NCBI GenBank assembly: GCA_902706205.1
Contig: CACSKA010000002.1
Coordinates: forward strand, 248,001-312,000
DNA from: Chryseobacterium sp. 18061
GTDB lineage: Bacteria > Pseudomonadota > Gammaproteobacteria > Enterobacterales > Enterobacteriaceae
Direction: 5' to 3'
DNA: 64,000 nt
The position numbers and the translations under genes were made by a program. The notes beneath the pieces were generated by a model. The model was given only the letters and a program-made list of their open reading frames with translations, had not been told where the DNA came from and searched no databases. Shown here piece after piece: positions 21,409-31,166 of this stretch. Positions within the stretch are counted from its first letter, which is position 1; each line of letters starts with the position of its first letter.

Positions 21409-22098
21409 TTATTTCCCCGTCCGTTCGCGGCTCAGTTTCGCCAGCCATTCCGATATCAGCAGGGAAACCAGCGCCAGCACGATGGAAATCAGGCACAGCC
21501 GCGCGGCCGCGCCTTCACCACCCGGGGTCTGAATCAGGGTATACATCGCAGAAGGAATGGTGCGCGTTTCGCCCGGAATGTTAGACACAAAGGTAATCGT
21601 GGCCCCAAATTCGCCGAGCGAACGGGCAAAAGCCAGCACGGTCCCAACGATAATACCCGGCAGCATCAGCGGCAGCGTGATGGTGAAAAACACCCGCCAG
21701 CGCCCTGCTCCGAGCGTGCGTGCCGCCTGCTCAAGCTTGATATCGACGCCTTCCAGCGCGAGGCGAATGGCACGCACCATCAGTGGGAAAGACATCACCG
21801 CAGCGGCGAGCACTGCGCCGCGCCAGCTAAAGGCAAAGGTTAGACCGAACCAGTCGTACAGCCAGGAGCCGATAAAACCGCGCCGCCCCATCGCAATCAG
21901 CAATAAATAACCGACCACAACCGGGGGCAACACCAGAGGAAGATGGATGAGGCTGTCGAGCAGCGCTTTGCCTGGGAAATTCCGCCGCACCAGCAGCCAG
22001 GCAAAGAAGATCCCAAAGGGTAAGCTGAACACTACCGCCAGGGATGAGACTTTCAGGCTCAGCATTACCGCCTGCCATTCGGGATCGGTCAATATCAT
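21409..22098 (-). CDS. modB: Molybdate ABC transporter permease
   Basis: ModB is the inner-membrane channel of the molybdate importer. The 229-aa protein has about five to six hydrophobic helices and the EAA loop that docks ModC ([21 protein letters not shown]). Its ATG shares a base with the modA stop (TAATG at 22098), implying translational coupling. Confidence 0.97.
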   Translation of the reverse strand: MILTDPEWQAVMLSLKVSSLAVVFSLPFGIFFAWLLVRRNFPGKALLDSLIHLPLVLPPVVVGYLLLIAMGRRGFIGSWLYDWFGLTFAFSWRGAVLAAAVMSFPLMVRAIRLALEGVDIKLEQAARTLGAGRWRVFFTITLPLMLPGIIVGTVLAFARSLGEFGATITFVSNIPGETRTIPSAMYTLIQTPGGEGAAARLCLISIVLALVSLLISEWLAKLSRERTGK

Positions 22099-22874
22099 TA
22101 GTGCGTTGTAAATCCGTACTGTTTAAAGATGGCCGCTGCCTGCGGGCCTTTCAGATAATCGTAGAAAGCGTTTACCGTGGCGTTATTATGCCCGTCGGTG
22201 ATGGCCATCGGGTATTCCACTTTTTTATGGGAATCTTCAGGGAAGGTTCCGACAACTTTAACCCCTTTGCTGGCTACGGCATCAGAACCGTAAACGATGC
22301 CCAGCGGCGCTTCGTTACGTTCCACCAGCGCCAATGCACCGCGCACGTCTTCGGCCGGAGCCAGTTTCGGTGACAGGGTATCCCATGCGCCAAGTTTGGT
22401 CAGCGCTTCTTTGGCGTAGATGCCCGCCGGAACGTGGTCCGGATCGCCTACTGCCATGCGGCCACCTTTCAACAGGCTGGTCCAGTTGGTTTTCGCATCA
22501 ATGGTGAATTCGCCCTGCTCGCTGGCTTTCGGCGCGACGACCACCAGGCTGTTGCCGAGCAGCGTTTTACGGGTCGCCGTATCAATGGCTTTTTTCTCTA
22601 CCGCGTAATCCATCCACTTCTGGTCAGCAGAAATAAACAGGTCGGCTGGCGCACCCGCTTCAATCTGGCGCGCCAGGGTCGATGAAGAAGCAAAAGAAGA
22701 GACGACATCGACGTTCTTCTCTTTTTTATATTCTTTAGCAATGTCCTGCATCGCATTGGTGAGCGAGGCGGCTGCGAAAACGGTAATTTTGCCTGTATCT
22801 GCCGCCGCAGCGTGACCCACAACCGCAAGGGATAATGTAGCGCCCGCAAAAAGGCGTAACCATGTACGTTCCAT
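22098..22874 (-). CDS. modA: Molybdate-binding periplasmic protein
   Basis: ModA captures molybdate or tungstate in the periplasm and delivers it to ModBC. The 258-aa precursor has a signal peptide (cleavage after about residue 24, ...HAAA), then GKITVFAAASLTNAM containing the oxyanion-binding Ser, and the conserved ASSSTLARQIEAGAPADLF region. It is the first gene of modABC, preceded by a ModE operator. Confidence 0.97.
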   Translation of the reverse strand: MERTWLRLFAGATLSLAVVGHAAAADTGKITVFAAASLTNAMQDIAKEYKKEKNVDVVSSFASSSTLARQIEAGAPADLFISADQKWMDYAVEKKAIDTATRKTLLGNSLVVVAPKASEQGEFTIDAKTNWTSLLKGGRMAVGDPDHVPAGIYAKEALTKLGAWDTLSPKLAPAEDVRGALALVERNEAPLGIVYGSDAVASKGVKVVGTFPEDSHKKVEYPMAITDGHNNATVNAFYDYLKGPQAAAIFKQYGFTTH

Positions 22875-22892
22875 CTGTAACTCCTGTGAGTG

Positions 22893-22918
22893 TCGTTATG
22901 TACTCAATAATATAACGA
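22893..22918. promoter_or_regulatory. ModE operator upstream of modA
   Basis: The inverted repeat TCGTTATGTA ... TAATATAACGA at 22893-22918 resembles the molybdate-ModE operator of E. coli modA. It ends 19 bp upstream of the modA start, and modE lies in the same cluster. It should repress modABC when molybdate is sufficient. Confidence 0.8.
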
Positions 22919-23004
22919 TAACGGTAGGGTTTTCCCAGCGTAAAATGGCGGTTGTTCTGAGGGATTATCGGCAGTAAGAAGAGGAACTTAAATGAGAAGA
23001 GAGA

Positions 23005-23032
23005 ATAAAAAAACGCCCGGCGGTGCCGGGCG
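23005..23032 (-). terminator. Intrinsic terminator of acrZ
   Basis: CGCCCGGC (23014-23021) / GCCGGGCG (23025-23032) form an 8-bp GC stem with a 3-nt loop. On the minus strand it is followed by seven T. It lies immediately after the acrZ stop. Confidence 0.93.
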
Positions 23033-23040
23033 TCTCGAAA

Positions 23041-23193
23041 TCAATGGTTTTGCTGGCGGCCATTTTCTTTGTGGCCGACGTTCGACAGAACGTTAAATAC
23101 TTCACCCAGACCGTAAATCAGCCCCAGGATGATAGCCATCACCACAGGAACCATGATTAAGGCAAATACCAGACTTTTCAACAACTCTAACAT
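23041..23193 (-). CDS. acrZ: AcrZ, small membrane modulator of the AcrB efflux pump
   Basis: This 50-aa protein is almost one long hydrophobic helix (about residues 8-38; [20 protein letters not shown]) with a short polar tail. It is strongly similar to E. coli AcrZ (YbhT, 49 aa), which binds AcrB and affects export of some substrates. The ATG at 23191-23193 matches that start; the open frame extends upstream without support. It sits between modA and the divergent modE as in E. coli. Confidence 0.96.
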   Translation of the reverse strand: MLELLKSLVFALIMVPVVMAIILGLIYGLGEVFNVLSNVGHKENGRQQNH

Positions 23194-23320
23194 GGTCAGC
23201 TCCAGACATTGTGATTCCTTCATTGTAACCCGATAATCAGGAAATTCACTCCCCTTTTGTGCGGTGCCCTGTGCAATAATATCGCGGTGCGAACCCCTAA
23301 CATCAGAGCAGGACATTGAT

Positions 23321-24109
23321 ATGCAGGCCGAAATTCTTCTTACCCTAAAACTCCAGCAGCGTCTTTTTGCCGATCCACGGCGTATATCATTGCTGAAGCA
23401 GATAGCCATTACCGGCTCCATCAGCCAGGGGGCGAAGAATGCCGGGATCAGCTACAAGAGCGCCTGGGACGCCATCAATGAAATGAATCAGCTGAGCGAA
23501 CAGCCGCTGGTTGACCGTGCGACCGGGGGAAAAGGCGGTGGCGGTGCGATTCTCACCCGCTACGGCCAGCGCCTGATTCAGCTCTACGACCTGCTCGCAC
23601 AAATTCAGCAGAAAGCGTTCGACGTGCTCAGCGATGACGACGCTCTGCCGCTGAACAGCCTGCTGGCCGCCATTTCGCGCTTTTCCCTGCAAACCAGCGC
23701 CCGTAATCAATGGTTCGGTACCATCACCCGTCGCGACCACCAGCAGGTGCAGGAGCATGTCGACGTGCTGCTTGCCGACGGCGAAACCCGCCTGAAAGTG
23801 GCGATCACTTCCCAGAGCGGCGAACGTCTTGGCCTGGAAGAAGGCAAAGAGGTGCTGGTGCTGTTGAAAGCCCCCTGGGTGGGCATTACGCGTGATGCAA
23901 AGATTGCGAAAGCCGCCGACAATCAGCTCGCCGGTGTTATCAGCCATATCGAGCGCGGCAGCGCGCAATGCGAGGTGCTGATGACCCTGCCCGACGGACA
24001 GGTGCTGTGCTCTACGATGCCAATGGAAGAAGCTCAGGATTTGCACGAAGGTGAAACGGCCCTCGCGTGGTTTAACGCCGACCGGGTTATCCTCGCCACC
24101 CTCTGCTGA
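23321..24109 (+). CDS. modE: Molybdate-responsive transcription regulator ModE
   Basis: ModE represses modABC and activates molybdoenzyme genes when it binds molybdate. The 262-aa protein has an N-terminal LysR-type winged helix (about 18-80; [22 protein letters not shown]) and two tandem MOP (molbindin) domains in the C-terminal half ([10 protein letters not shown]..., [11 protein letters not shown]...). The ATG at 23321 gives the E. coli length; 19 upstream in-frame codons are not supported. It probably forms a unit with modF. Confidence 0.97.
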   Translation: MQAEILLTLKLQQRLFADPRRISLLKQIAITGSISQGAKNAGISYKSAWDAINEMNQLSEQPLVDRATGGKGGGGAILTRYGQRLIQLYDLLAQIQQKAFDVLSDDDALPLNSLLAAISRFSLQTSARNQWFGTITRRDHQQVQEHVDVLLADGETRLKVAITSQSGERLGLEEGKEVLVLLKAPWVGITRDAKIAKAADNQLAGVISHIERGSAQCEVLMTLPDGQVLCSTMPMEEAQDLHEGETALAWFNADRVILATLC

Positions 24110-24175
24110 TGGCTTGACTTTAGCTTCCAGAAGACGTATCCCTGATAAAAATCGCTGCAATAAACGGGATACACA

Positions 24176-25645
24176 ATGTCATCATTGCAAATTTCGCAAG
24201 GCACGTTTCGTCTTAGCGATACTAAAACCCTCTCCATTGAGAATTTAACGCTGCGCTCGGGTGAGTCCTGGGCGTTTGTCGGCAGTAACGGCAGCGGAAA
24301 ATCTGCGCTGGCGCGGGCACTGTCGGGCGAACTGACGCTGCTGTCCGGCGGACGTGAAAGCGCGTTCACGCGGACCACTCGCCTCTCATTCGAACAGCTG
24401 CAAAAACTGGTCAGCGACGAATGGCAACGCAACAATACCGATTTGCTCAGCCCTGACGAAGACGACACCGGCCGCACTGCCGCGGAAATCATTCAGGAAG
24501 ACGTGAAAGATGCAGCGCGCTGCCAGGCGCTCGCCAGTCGTTTTGGCATTAGCTACTTACTGGAACGTCGCTTTAAATACCTTTCCACCGGTGAAACCCG
24601 CAAAACGCTGCTGTGCCAGGCGCTGATGAGCAACCCCGATTTGCTGATCCTTGACGAACCGTTTGACGGGCTGGACGTGGCCTCGCGTCGGGCACTGGCG
24701 GAACTGCTGGCGGCGCTGCATCATGACGGCATCACCCTGGTGCTGGTGTTGAACCGCTTCGATGAGATCCCTGATTTCGTGCAGTTTGCAGGCGTGCTCG
24801 CTGACTGTATTCTGCTGGAAACCGGCACCAAAAAAGCACTGCTTGCGCAGGCGCTGGTCGCCCAGCTGGCACACAGCGAAAAGCTGACCGGCATTGCGCT
24901 GCCAGAACCCGATGCACCGTCTGCACGCCTTTCGCTTCCGGAAGATGAGCCGCGAATAGTGCTCAATCACGGCAGCGTGTCATATAACGACAAACCCATC
25001 ATCGACGACCTGAACTGGACGGTAAACGCCGGCGAACACTGGCAGATTGTCGGCCCGAACGGCGCCGGGAAATCCACCCTGTTGAGCCTGGTCACCGGCG
25101 ATCACCCGCAGGGCTACAGCAACGATTTAACGCTGTTTGGCCGTCGGCGCGGCAGCGGGGAAACCATCTGGGACATCAAAAAGCATATCGGTTATGTCAG
25201 CAGCAGCCTGCATCTGGATTACCGCGTCAGCACCAACGTGCGTAACGTGATCCTCTCCGGCTTTTTCGATTCCATTGGGATTTATCAGGCGGTATCTGAC
25301 AAGCAGCACAAGCTGGCTCAGGGGTGGCTGGATATTCTGGGCATCGATAACCGCACCGCTGATGCCCCATTCCACAGCCTGTCGTGGGGACAACAACGGC
25401 TGGCGTTGATCGTTCGCGCACTGGTGAAGCACCCCACGGTGCTGATTCTGGATGAACCGCTCCAGGGATTGGATCCGCTCAATCGCCAGCTGGTACGGCG
25501 CTTTATCGACGTATTAATTGGTGAAGGCAAAACCCAGTTGTTGTTCGTGTCACACCACGCTGAAGACGCGCCGGACTGCATTACGCATCGTCTGGAATTT
25601 GTGTCACAGGCCGAAGGCTACGGCTACGCCGTCGGTCCTTTGTAA
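24176..25645 (+). CDS. modF: ModF, tandem ABC ATPase of the molybdate cluster
   Basis: This 489-aa protein has two ABC ATPase cassettes and no membrane segment. Walker A motifs are GSNGSGKS (38-45) and GPNGAGKS (about 288-295). The first signature is LSTGETRK and the second LSWGQQRL, both variants of LSGGQ. Walker B motifs are LLILDEPFDG and VLILDEPLQG. It matches E. coli ModF in length and order, 66 bp after modE. Its exact role in molybdenum metabolism is not established. Confidence 0.95.
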   Translation: MSSLQISQGTFRLSDTKTLSIENLTLRSGESWAFVGSNGSGKSALARALSGELTLLSGGRESAFTRTTRLSFEQLQKLVSDEWQRNNTDLLSPDEDDTGRTAAEIIQEDVKDAARCQALASRFGISYLLERRFKYLSTGETRKTLLCQALMSNPDLLILDEPFDGLDVASRRALAELLAALHHDGITLVLVLNRFDEIPDFVQFAGVLADCILLETGTKKALLAQALVAQLAHSEKLTGIALPEPDAPSARLSLPEDEPRIVLNHGSVSYNDKPIIDDLNWTVNAGEHWQIVGPNGAGKSTLLSLVTGDHPQGYSNDLTLFGRRRGSGETIWDIKKHIGYVSSSLHLDYRVSTNVRNVILSGFFDSIGIYQAVSDKQHKLAQGWLDILGIDNRTADAPFHSLSWGQQRLALIVRALVKHPTVLILDEPLQGLDPLNRQLVRRFIDVLIGEGKTQLLFVSHHAEDAPDCITHRLEFVSQAEGYGYAVGPL

Positions 25646-25660
25646 CCCTTGTGCCCGCAT

Positions 25661-25684
25661 CGGGAGCCTGGCGCTCCCGCTTTT
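25661..25684 (+). terminator. Probable terminator of modEF
   Basis: CGGGAGC (25661-25667) / GCTCCCG (25673-25679) form a 7-bp stem followed by CTTTTC. The T-run is short, so read-through is possible. Confidence 0.6.
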
Positions 25685-25762
25685 CGGATAAAGAGTATCC
25701 CCCCTTCGTACCCACCTTGATTTATAATGCAAAACGTTCGGCATTCAGGATGGAAACTGACT

Positions 25763-25819
25763 GTGTAAACGATTCCACTAATCTATTCCATGTCACACTT
25801 TTTGCATCTCTGTTATGCT
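25763..25819 (+). promoter_or_regulatory. gal promoter with external GalR/GalS operator and CRP site
   Basis: GTGTAAACGATTCCAC at 25763-25778 equals the E. coli external gal operator (OE) as I recall it. The following ATTCCATGTCACAC (about 25785-25798) corresponds to the CRP site, and TATGCT (25814-25819) to the P1 -10 hexamer. Spacing relative to galE is as in E. coli. Galactose induction and cAMP-CRP control are therefore expected. Confidence 0.88.
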
Positions 25820-25856
25820 AGTCTTATTACATACCATAAGCCTGATGGAGCGAAAA

Positions 25857-26873
25857 ATGAGAGTATTGGTTACGGGTGGTAGCGGTTACATAGGCAGCCA
25901 TACTTGCGTGCAATTACTGAAACAAGGCCACGACGTCATCATTCTGGATAACCTCTGTAACAGTAAGCGCAGTGTGTTACCGGTGATTGAACGCCTTGCG
26001 GGCAAACAGGCCCTTTTCGTAGAAGGCGATATTCGCAACGAAGCGCTGATGACCGAAGTTTTGCACGATCACGCGATTGACACTGTTATCCATTTCGCCG
26101 GGCTGAAAGCCGTGGGTGAGTCTGTCGAGAAACCGCTGGAATACTACGATAACAACGTTAACGGAACCCTGCGTTTAATCGCCGCCATGCGCGCCGCGAA
26201 CGTTAAAAATTTCATCTTCAGCTCTTCCGCTACCGTCTACGGCGATCAGCCAAAAATTCCCTACGCGGAAAGTTTCCCGACCGGCACGCCACAAAGCCCG
26301 TACGGCAAAAGCAAATTGATGGTTGAACAAATCCTGACCGACCTGCAAAAAGCGCAGCCAGAATGGAGCATTGCGCTGTTGCGCTATTTCAACCCGGTTG
26401 GCGCGCACCCGTCAGGCGACATGGGCGAAGATCCTCAGGGCATTCCGAATAACCTGATGCCGTATATCGCGCAAGTTGCCGTCGGTCGTCGTGAATCGCT
26501 GGCCATTTTTGGTAACGACTACCCGACCGAAGACGGTACCGGCGTGCGTGACTATATCCACGTGATGGACCTGGCCGACGGCCACGTTGTCGCGATGGAA
26601 AAACTGGCTGAAAAACCGGGCGTACACATTTACAACCTCGGTGCCGGCGTCGGCAGCAGCGTGCTGGACGTTGTTAACGCCTTCAGCAAAGCCTGCGGCA
26701 AACCGGTCAATCATCACTTCGCCCCGCGTCGCGATGGCGATCTCCCGGCCTATTGGGCCGATGCGAGCAAAGCTGACCGCGAACTCGGCTGGCATGTTAC
26801 CCGTACTCTCGACGAAATGGCGCAGGATACCTGGCACTGGCAATCGCGTCATCCGCAGGGTTACACCGACTAA
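25857..26873 (+). CDS. galE: UDP-glucose 4-epimerase
   Basis: GalE interconverts UDP-galactose and UDP-glucose with bound NAD+. It is an extended SDR enzyme of 338 aa, the E. coli length. GGSGYIG (7-13) binds NAD, and SSSATVYG and YGKSK hold the catalytic Ser/Tyr/Lys. The ATG at 25857 follows GGAG by 6 nt; the upstream 14 in-frame codons fall within the promoter. It is the first gene of galETKM. Confidence 0.98.
   Translation: MRVLVTGGSGYIGSHTCVQLLKQGHDVIILDNLCNSKRSVLPVIERLAGKQALFVEGDIRNEALMTEVLHDHAIDTVIHFAGLKAVGESVEKPLEYYDNNVNGTLRLIAAMRAANVKNFIFSSSATVYGDQPKIPYAESFPTGTPQSPYGKSKLMVEQILTDLQKAQPEWSIALLRYFNPVGAHPSGDMGEDPQGIPNNLMPYIAQVAVGRRESLAIFGNDYPTEDGTGVRDYIHVMDLADGHVVAMEKLAEKPGVHIYNLGAGVGSSVLDVVNAFSKACGKPVNHHFAPRRDGDLPAYWADASKADRELGWHVTRTLDEMAQDTWHWQSRHPQGYTD
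25876..25891 (+). promoter_or_regulatory. Internal gal operator (OI) within galE
   Basis: GTGGTAGCGGTTACAT matches the E. coli internal operator OI and overlaps the codons of the GalE NAD-binding loop. It lies 113 bp from OE, the separation needed for GalR/HU DNA looping. Confidence 0.85.
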
Positions 26874-26882
26874 GGACCTGTC

Positions 26883-27929
26883 ATGACGCAATTTAACCCC
26901 GTTGATCATCCGCACCGCCGTTTTAACCCGTTAACCGGGCAGTGGATCCTCGTCTCTCCGCACCGCGCAAAGCGTCCCTGGCAGGGGGCGCAAGAAACGC
27001 CTGCCAAACAAACGTTGCCGAAACACGATCCTGACTGCTTCCTGTGTCCAGGCAATACCCGCGTCACTGGCGATACCAACCCGCAGTACACCGGTACTTA
27101 CGTGTTTACCAACGACTTTGCCGCGCTGATGACCGATACGCCAGACGCACCGCAAAATGTCGATCCGCTGATGCGCAGTGAAAGCGCCCGCGGCACCAGT
27201 CGCGTTATTTGCTTCTCACCCGATCACAGCAAAACGCTGCCTGAACTGAGCGTCAGCGCACTGGAAGAAGTGGTGCAAACCTGGCAACAGCAGACGGCGG
27301 AGTTAGGCCAGCAGTATCCGTGGGTGCAGGTTTTTGAGAATAAAGGCGCAGCGATGGGCTGCTCCAACCCGCATCCGCACGGCCAGGTTTGGGCTAACAG
27401 CTTTTTACCGAACGAAGCCGAGCGCGAAGACCGACTGCAAAAAGCCTATCTCGACGAGCAGGGTTCGCCGATGCTGGTCGACTATGCGCAGCGTGAACTG
27501 GCGGACGGCAGCCGGACCATCATCGAAACCGATCACTGGCTGGCGGTGGTGCCCTACTGGGCTGCATGGCCGTTCGAAACGCTGCTGCTGCCGAAAGCGC
27601 ATGTGCAACGTATTACCGATTTAACCGATGCTCAACGCAGTGATTTGGCGTTGGCGTTGAAAAAACTGACCAGCCGTTACGACAACCTGTTCCAGTGCTC
27701 CTTCCCTTACTCGATGGGCTGGCACGGCGCGCCGTTCAATGGCGAAGATAATTCTCATTGGCAGCTCCACGCCCATTTCTATCCGCCGCTGCTGCGCTCG
27801 GCCACCGTGCGCAAATTCATGGTCGGCTATGAAATGCTGGCAGAAACCCAGCGCGACCTGACGGCAGAACAAGCCGCCGAACGTCTGCGCGCCGTCAGTG
27901 ACGTCCACTATCGCGAATCAGGAGTATAA
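26883..27929 (+). CDS. galT: Galactose-1-phosphate uridylyltransferase
   Basis: GalT transfers UMP between UDP-glucose and galactose-1-phosphate (Leloir pathway). The 348-aa HIT-superfamily protein has the nucleophile motif NPHPHGQVW (H about 166), zinc-type cysteines near residue 52-55 (CFLC), and C-terminal [11 protein letters not shown]. It lies 9 bp after galE. Confidence 0.98.
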   Translation: MTQFNPVDHPHRRFNPLTGQWILVSPHRAKRPWQGAQETPAKQTLPKHDPDCFLCPGNTRVTGDTNPQYTGTYVFTNDFAALMTDTPDAPQNVDPLMRSESARGTSRVICFSPDHSKTLPELSVSALEEVVQTWQQQTAELGQQYPWVQVFENKGAAMGCSNPHPHGQVWANSFLPNEAEREDRLQKAYLDEQGSPMLVDYAQRELADGSRTIIETDHWLAVVPYWAAWPFETLLLPKAHVQRITDLTDAQRSDLALALKKLTSRYDNLFQCSFPYSMGWHGAPFNGEDNSHWQLHAHFYPPLLRSATVRKFMVGYEMLAETQRDLTAEQAAERLRAVSDVHYRESGV

Positions 27930-27934
27930 AAATA

Positions 27935-29083
27935 ATGAGTCTGAAAGAGAAAACCCTGTCCCTGTTTGCTGAGAAATTTGGCTACCCAGCCAACCATACG
28001 ATTCAGGCGCCTGGCCGCGTGAACCTGATCGGCGAACACACCGACTACAACGATGGTTTCGTGCTGCCCTGCGCCATTGATTACCAGACGGTGATCAGCT
28101 GCTCCCCGCGTGAAGACAGAACCGTGCGTGTCATCGCAGCCGATTACGAAAACCAGACCGACGAATTCTCGCTTGATGCGCCAATCATCAGCCACGATAC
28201 CCAGCAGTGGTCCAACTACGTGCGCGGCGTGGTGAAACATCTGCAAAAGCGCAATCGCAATTTCGGCGGTGTGGATATGGTCATCAGCGGCGACGTGCCG
28301 CAGGGCGCGGGCCTGAGCTCTTCTGCATCGCTTGAAGTGGCGGTCGGTACTGTTTTCCAGCAGCTGTACCATCTGCCGCTCGACGGCGCGCAAATTGCGC
28401 TGAACGGTCAGGAAGCAGAGAACCAGTTTGTCGGCTGTAACTGCGGCATTATGGATCAGTTGATTTCAGCTCTGGGCAAGAAAGACCATGCGCTGTTGCT
28501 GGACTGTCGCTCGCTCGGCACCAAAGCCGTGTCGATGCCGAAAGGTGCGGCCGTTATCATCATTAACAGTAATTTCAAACGCACCCTGGTTGGCAGCGAG
28601 TACAACACCCGCCGCGAGCAGTGTGAAACCGGTGCCCGCTTCTTCCAGCAGCCTGCTTTGCGCGATGTGTCACTGGAAACATTCCACGCCGTGGCACATG
28701 AGCTGGACCCTATCGTTGCCAAACGCGTACGTCACGTACTGACCGAAAACGCCCGCACCGTCGAAGCCGCGTCCGCGCTGGAAAAAGGCGACCTGAAACG
28801 CATGGGCGAACTGATGGCAGAATCACACGCATCAATGCGCGATGATTTTGAAATCACTGTTCCACAGATTGATACGCTGGTCGAGATTGTGAAAGCCACC
28901 ATCGGCGATCAGGGCGGCGTGCGTATGACCGGCGGCGGTTTTGGCGGCTGCATCGTAGCACTGGTGCCAGAAGCGCTGGTGCCGACAGTGAAAGAGGCCG
29001 TCGCTGAGCAATATGAAGCGAAAACCGGCATCAAAGAAACCTTCTACGTCTGCAAAGCATCACAAGGAGCGGGCCAGTGCTAA
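27935..29083 (+). CDS. galK: Galactokinase
   Basis: GalK phosphorylates alpha-D-galactose. It is a GHMP kinase of 382 aa. The galactokinase signature [19 protein letters not shown] (about 27-45), the ATP-binding [13 protein letters not shown] loop and the C-terminal GGGFGGC are all present. It lies 5 bp after galT. Confidence 0.98.
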   Translation: MSLKEKTLSLFAEKFGYPANHTIQAPGRVNLIGEHTDYNDGFVLPCAIDYQTVISCSPREDRTVRVIAADYENQTDEFSLDAPIISHDTQQWSNYVRGVVKHLQKRNRNFGGVDMVISGDVPQGAGLSSSASLEVAVGTVFQQLYHLPLDGAQIALNGQEAENQFVGCNCGIMDQLISALGKKDHALLLDCRSLGTKAVSMPKGAAVIIINSNFKRTLVGSEYNTRREQCETGARFFQQPALRDVSLETFHAVAHELDPIVAKRVRHVLTENARTVEAASALEKGDLKRMGELMAESHASMRDDFEITVPQIDTLVEIVKATIGDQGGVRMTGGGFGGCIVALVPEALVPTVKEAVAEQYEAKTGIKETFYVCKASQGAGQC

Positions 29084-30117
29084 AAGAAATTCCCACTCTG
29101 GCGCCAGACGGCCTGCCCTTCCGCCTGCTGACCCTGCGCAATAGCGCGGGGATGGTAGTGACATTAATGGACTGGGGTGCAACGCTGCTGTCCGCGCGCA
29201 TTCCGATGCAGGACAGTTCGGTACGCGAAGCTCTTCTCGGCTGCGCCAGCCCGGAACAGTATCCGCAGCAGGCGGCGTTTCTCGGTGCATCGATTGGTCG
29301 TTACGCCAATCGCATCGCCGACAGCCGTTTTACCCTCACTGGCACGACCTATGAACTGGCCCCGAGCCAGGGCCCGAACCAGCTGCACGGCGGCCCGGAA
29401 GGGTTTGATAAGCGTCGCTGGCAGGTTGTGAATCAGAACGATGAATCGGTGTTGTTTGCGCTGGAATCTGCCGATGGTGACCAGGGTTTCCCTGGGAATC
29501 TTAGCGCCACAGCACTTTACCGTCTGACCGAAGACAACCGTATTGCCATTGAATACCGTGCCACGGTGGATAAAGCCTGCCCGGTCAACCTGACCAACCA
29601 CGTCTATTTCAACCTTGATGGCGGTCAGAGCGACGTGCGCGAGCACAAGCTGCACATCGCGGCGGATGCGTATCTGCCTGTAGATAGCATGGGCATTCCG
29701 CGCTCCGGTCTGAAAGACGTGGCGCAAACCAGCTTCGATTTCCGCCAGCCCAAAATCATTGCCAGCGAGTTCCTGAGCGATGACGATCAGCGTCAGATGA
29801 AAGGCTACGATCATGCCTTTTTACTCTCGACCCAGGGCGAGCTGTCGCAGGCCGCCGCGACCGTCTGGTCTGCGGATGAAAAGCTACAGCTGAAGGTCTA
29901 CACCACCGCGCCGGCGCTTCAGTTCTACACCGGTAATTATCTCGGCGGCACACTGTCGCGCGAAACCGAGCCGTATGCCGACTGGCAAGGGCTGGCGCTG
30001 GAAAGCGAATGTCTGCCGGACAGCCCAAATCACCCGGAATTCCCGCAACCAGACTGCGTGCTGCTGCCGGGTGAAGAATACGTCAGCATCACCGAATACC
30101 AGTTTACCTCGTTGTGA
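29077..30117 (+). CDS. galM: Galactose mutarotase (aldose 1-epimerase), GTG start
   Basis: GalM converts beta- to alpha-D-galactose for GalK. The 346-aa protein shows [12 protein letters not shown], the catalytic His in [12 protein letters not shown], and the C-terminal Glu in [15 protein letters not shown]. The start is GTG at 29077, inside the galK 3' end (7-bp overlap), preceded by AAGGAG in galK. A GTG start is also used by E. coli galM as I recall. Confidence 0.97.
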   Translation: MLKEIPTLAPDGLPFRLLTLRNSAGMVVTLMDWGATLLSARIPMQDSSVREALLGCASPEQYPQQAAFLGASIGRYANRIADSRFTLTGTTYELAPSQGPNQLHGGPEGFDKRRWQVVNQNDESVLFALESADGDQGFPGNLSATALYRLTEDNRIAIEYRATVDKACPVNLTNHVYFNLDGGQSDVREHKLHIAADAYLPVDSMGIPRSGLKDVAQTSFDFRQPKIIASEFLSDDDQRQMKGYDHAFLLSTQGELSQAAATVWSADEKLQLKVYTTAPALQFYTGNYLGGTLSRETEPYADWQGLALESECLPDSPNHPEFPQPDCVLLPGEEYVSITEYQFTSL

Positions 30118-30122
30118 TCTCT

Positions 30123-30148
30123 GCCCTCCGTCCGGAGGGCTTTTTTTT
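30123..30148 (+). terminator. Intrinsic terminator of galETKM
   Basis: GCCCTCCG (30123-30130) / CGGAGGGC (30133-30140) form an 8-bp stem followed by eight T, a few bases after the galM stop. Confidence 0.95.
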
Positions 30149-30279
30149 CACCAGATTGTTGAAAGTAGCGCCAATCACCGACAAAAAGACAACCTCCGAT
30201 TCACAAGCTGCTTACACTACGTCGCTATTTTCGCTATGGTTAAGGATAAGCGTTGCCGTCCGTCGCGAGGCGGCAATAT

Positions 30280-30298
30280 AATGAGAATTGTTATCATT
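30280..30298. promoter_or_regulatory. Fur box upstream of gpmA
   Basis: AATGAGAATTGTTATCATT matches the 19-bp palindromic Fur consensus (AATGATAAT-T-ATTATCATT) at 17 of 19 positions. It lies 24 bp upstream of the gpmA ATG. E. coli gpmA is a known Fur-regulated gene. Confidence 0.85.
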
Positions 30299-30321
30299 CA
30301 ATCTAGTTCAGGAGTAACGGT

Positions 30322-31074
30322 ATGGCTGTAACTAAGCTTGTGCTTGTTCGCCACGGCGAAAGCCAGTGGAATAATGAAAACCGCTTCACCGGTTGGTATG
30401 ACGTTGATCTGTCTGAGAAAGGCGTTGGCGAAGCGAAAGCAGCAGGGAAATTGCTGAAAGACGAAGGCTTCAGCTTTGATTTTGCTTACACCTCTGTGCT
30501 GAAACGTGCCATTCACACCCTGTGGAACGTACTGGACGAACTGGACCAGGCCTGGCTGCCGGTTGAGAAATCCTGGAAACTGAACGAGCGTCACTACGGT
30601 GCGCTGCAGGGTCTGAACAAAGCTGAAACCGCTGAAAAATACGGTGATGAGCAGGTTAAGCAGTGGCGTCGTGGTTTTGCCATCACCCCGCCAGAACTGA
30701 CCAAAGATGACGAGCGTTATCCGGGCCACGATCCGCGCTACGCGCAGCTGACCGACAAAGAGCTGCCGGTAACGGAAAGCCTGGCGCTGACTATCGACAG
30801 GGTTGTGCCTTACTGGAACGAAACCATCCTGCCACGCCTGAAAAGCGGTGAGCGCGTGATCATCGCCGCTCACGGTAACTCTCTGCGTGCCCTGGTGAAA
30901 TACCTGGACCACATGGGTGAAGACGAAATTCTCGAACTGAACATCCCAACTGGCGTACCGCTGGTGTATGAGTTCGACGAAAACTTCAAACCTATCAAAC
31001 ACTACTATCTGGGTAACGCTGACGAAATCGCTGCAAAAGCGGCGGCCGTTGCGAACCAGGGTAAAGCGAAATAA
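30322..31074 (+). CDS. gpmA: 2,3-bisphosphoglycerate-dependent phosphoglycerate mutase
   Basis: GpmA interconverts 3- and 2-phosphoglycerate in glycolysis. The 250-aa histidine phosphatase-fold protein has the active-site VRHGESQWN (His about 11), [22 protein letters not shown] and the second catalytic His in [10 protein letters not shown]. The start follows caGGAGtaacggt. It is monocistronic between strong terminators. Confidence 0.98.
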   Translation: MAVTKLVLVRHGESQWNNENRFTGWYDVDLSEKGVGEAKAAGKLLKDEGFSFDFAYTSVLKRAIHTLWNVLDELDQAWLPVEKSWKLNERHYGALQGLNKAETAEKYGDEQVKQWRRGFAITPPELTKDDERYPGHDPRYAQLTDKELPVTESLALTIDRVVPYWNETILPRLKSGERVIIAAHGNSLRALVKYLDHMGEDEILELNIPTGVPLVYEFDENFKPIKHYYLGNADEIAAKAAAVANQGKAK

Positions 31075-31090
31075 GTTTTCGCCAGACGTA

Positions 31091-31118
31091 AAAAAGCGTG
31101 GAGCATTCCACGCTTTTT
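31091..31118. terminator. Bidirectional terminator between gpmA and aroG
   Basis: AAAAAGCGTGGA (31091-31102) pairs perfectly with TCCACGCTTTTT (31107-31118) around a GCAT loop, giving T-runs in both directions for the convergent genes. Confidence 0.95.
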
Positions 31119-31166
31119 TATTGCCCGCTATTCAGCAAACCCGCCCTATTTTACTGGGCGTTGGAC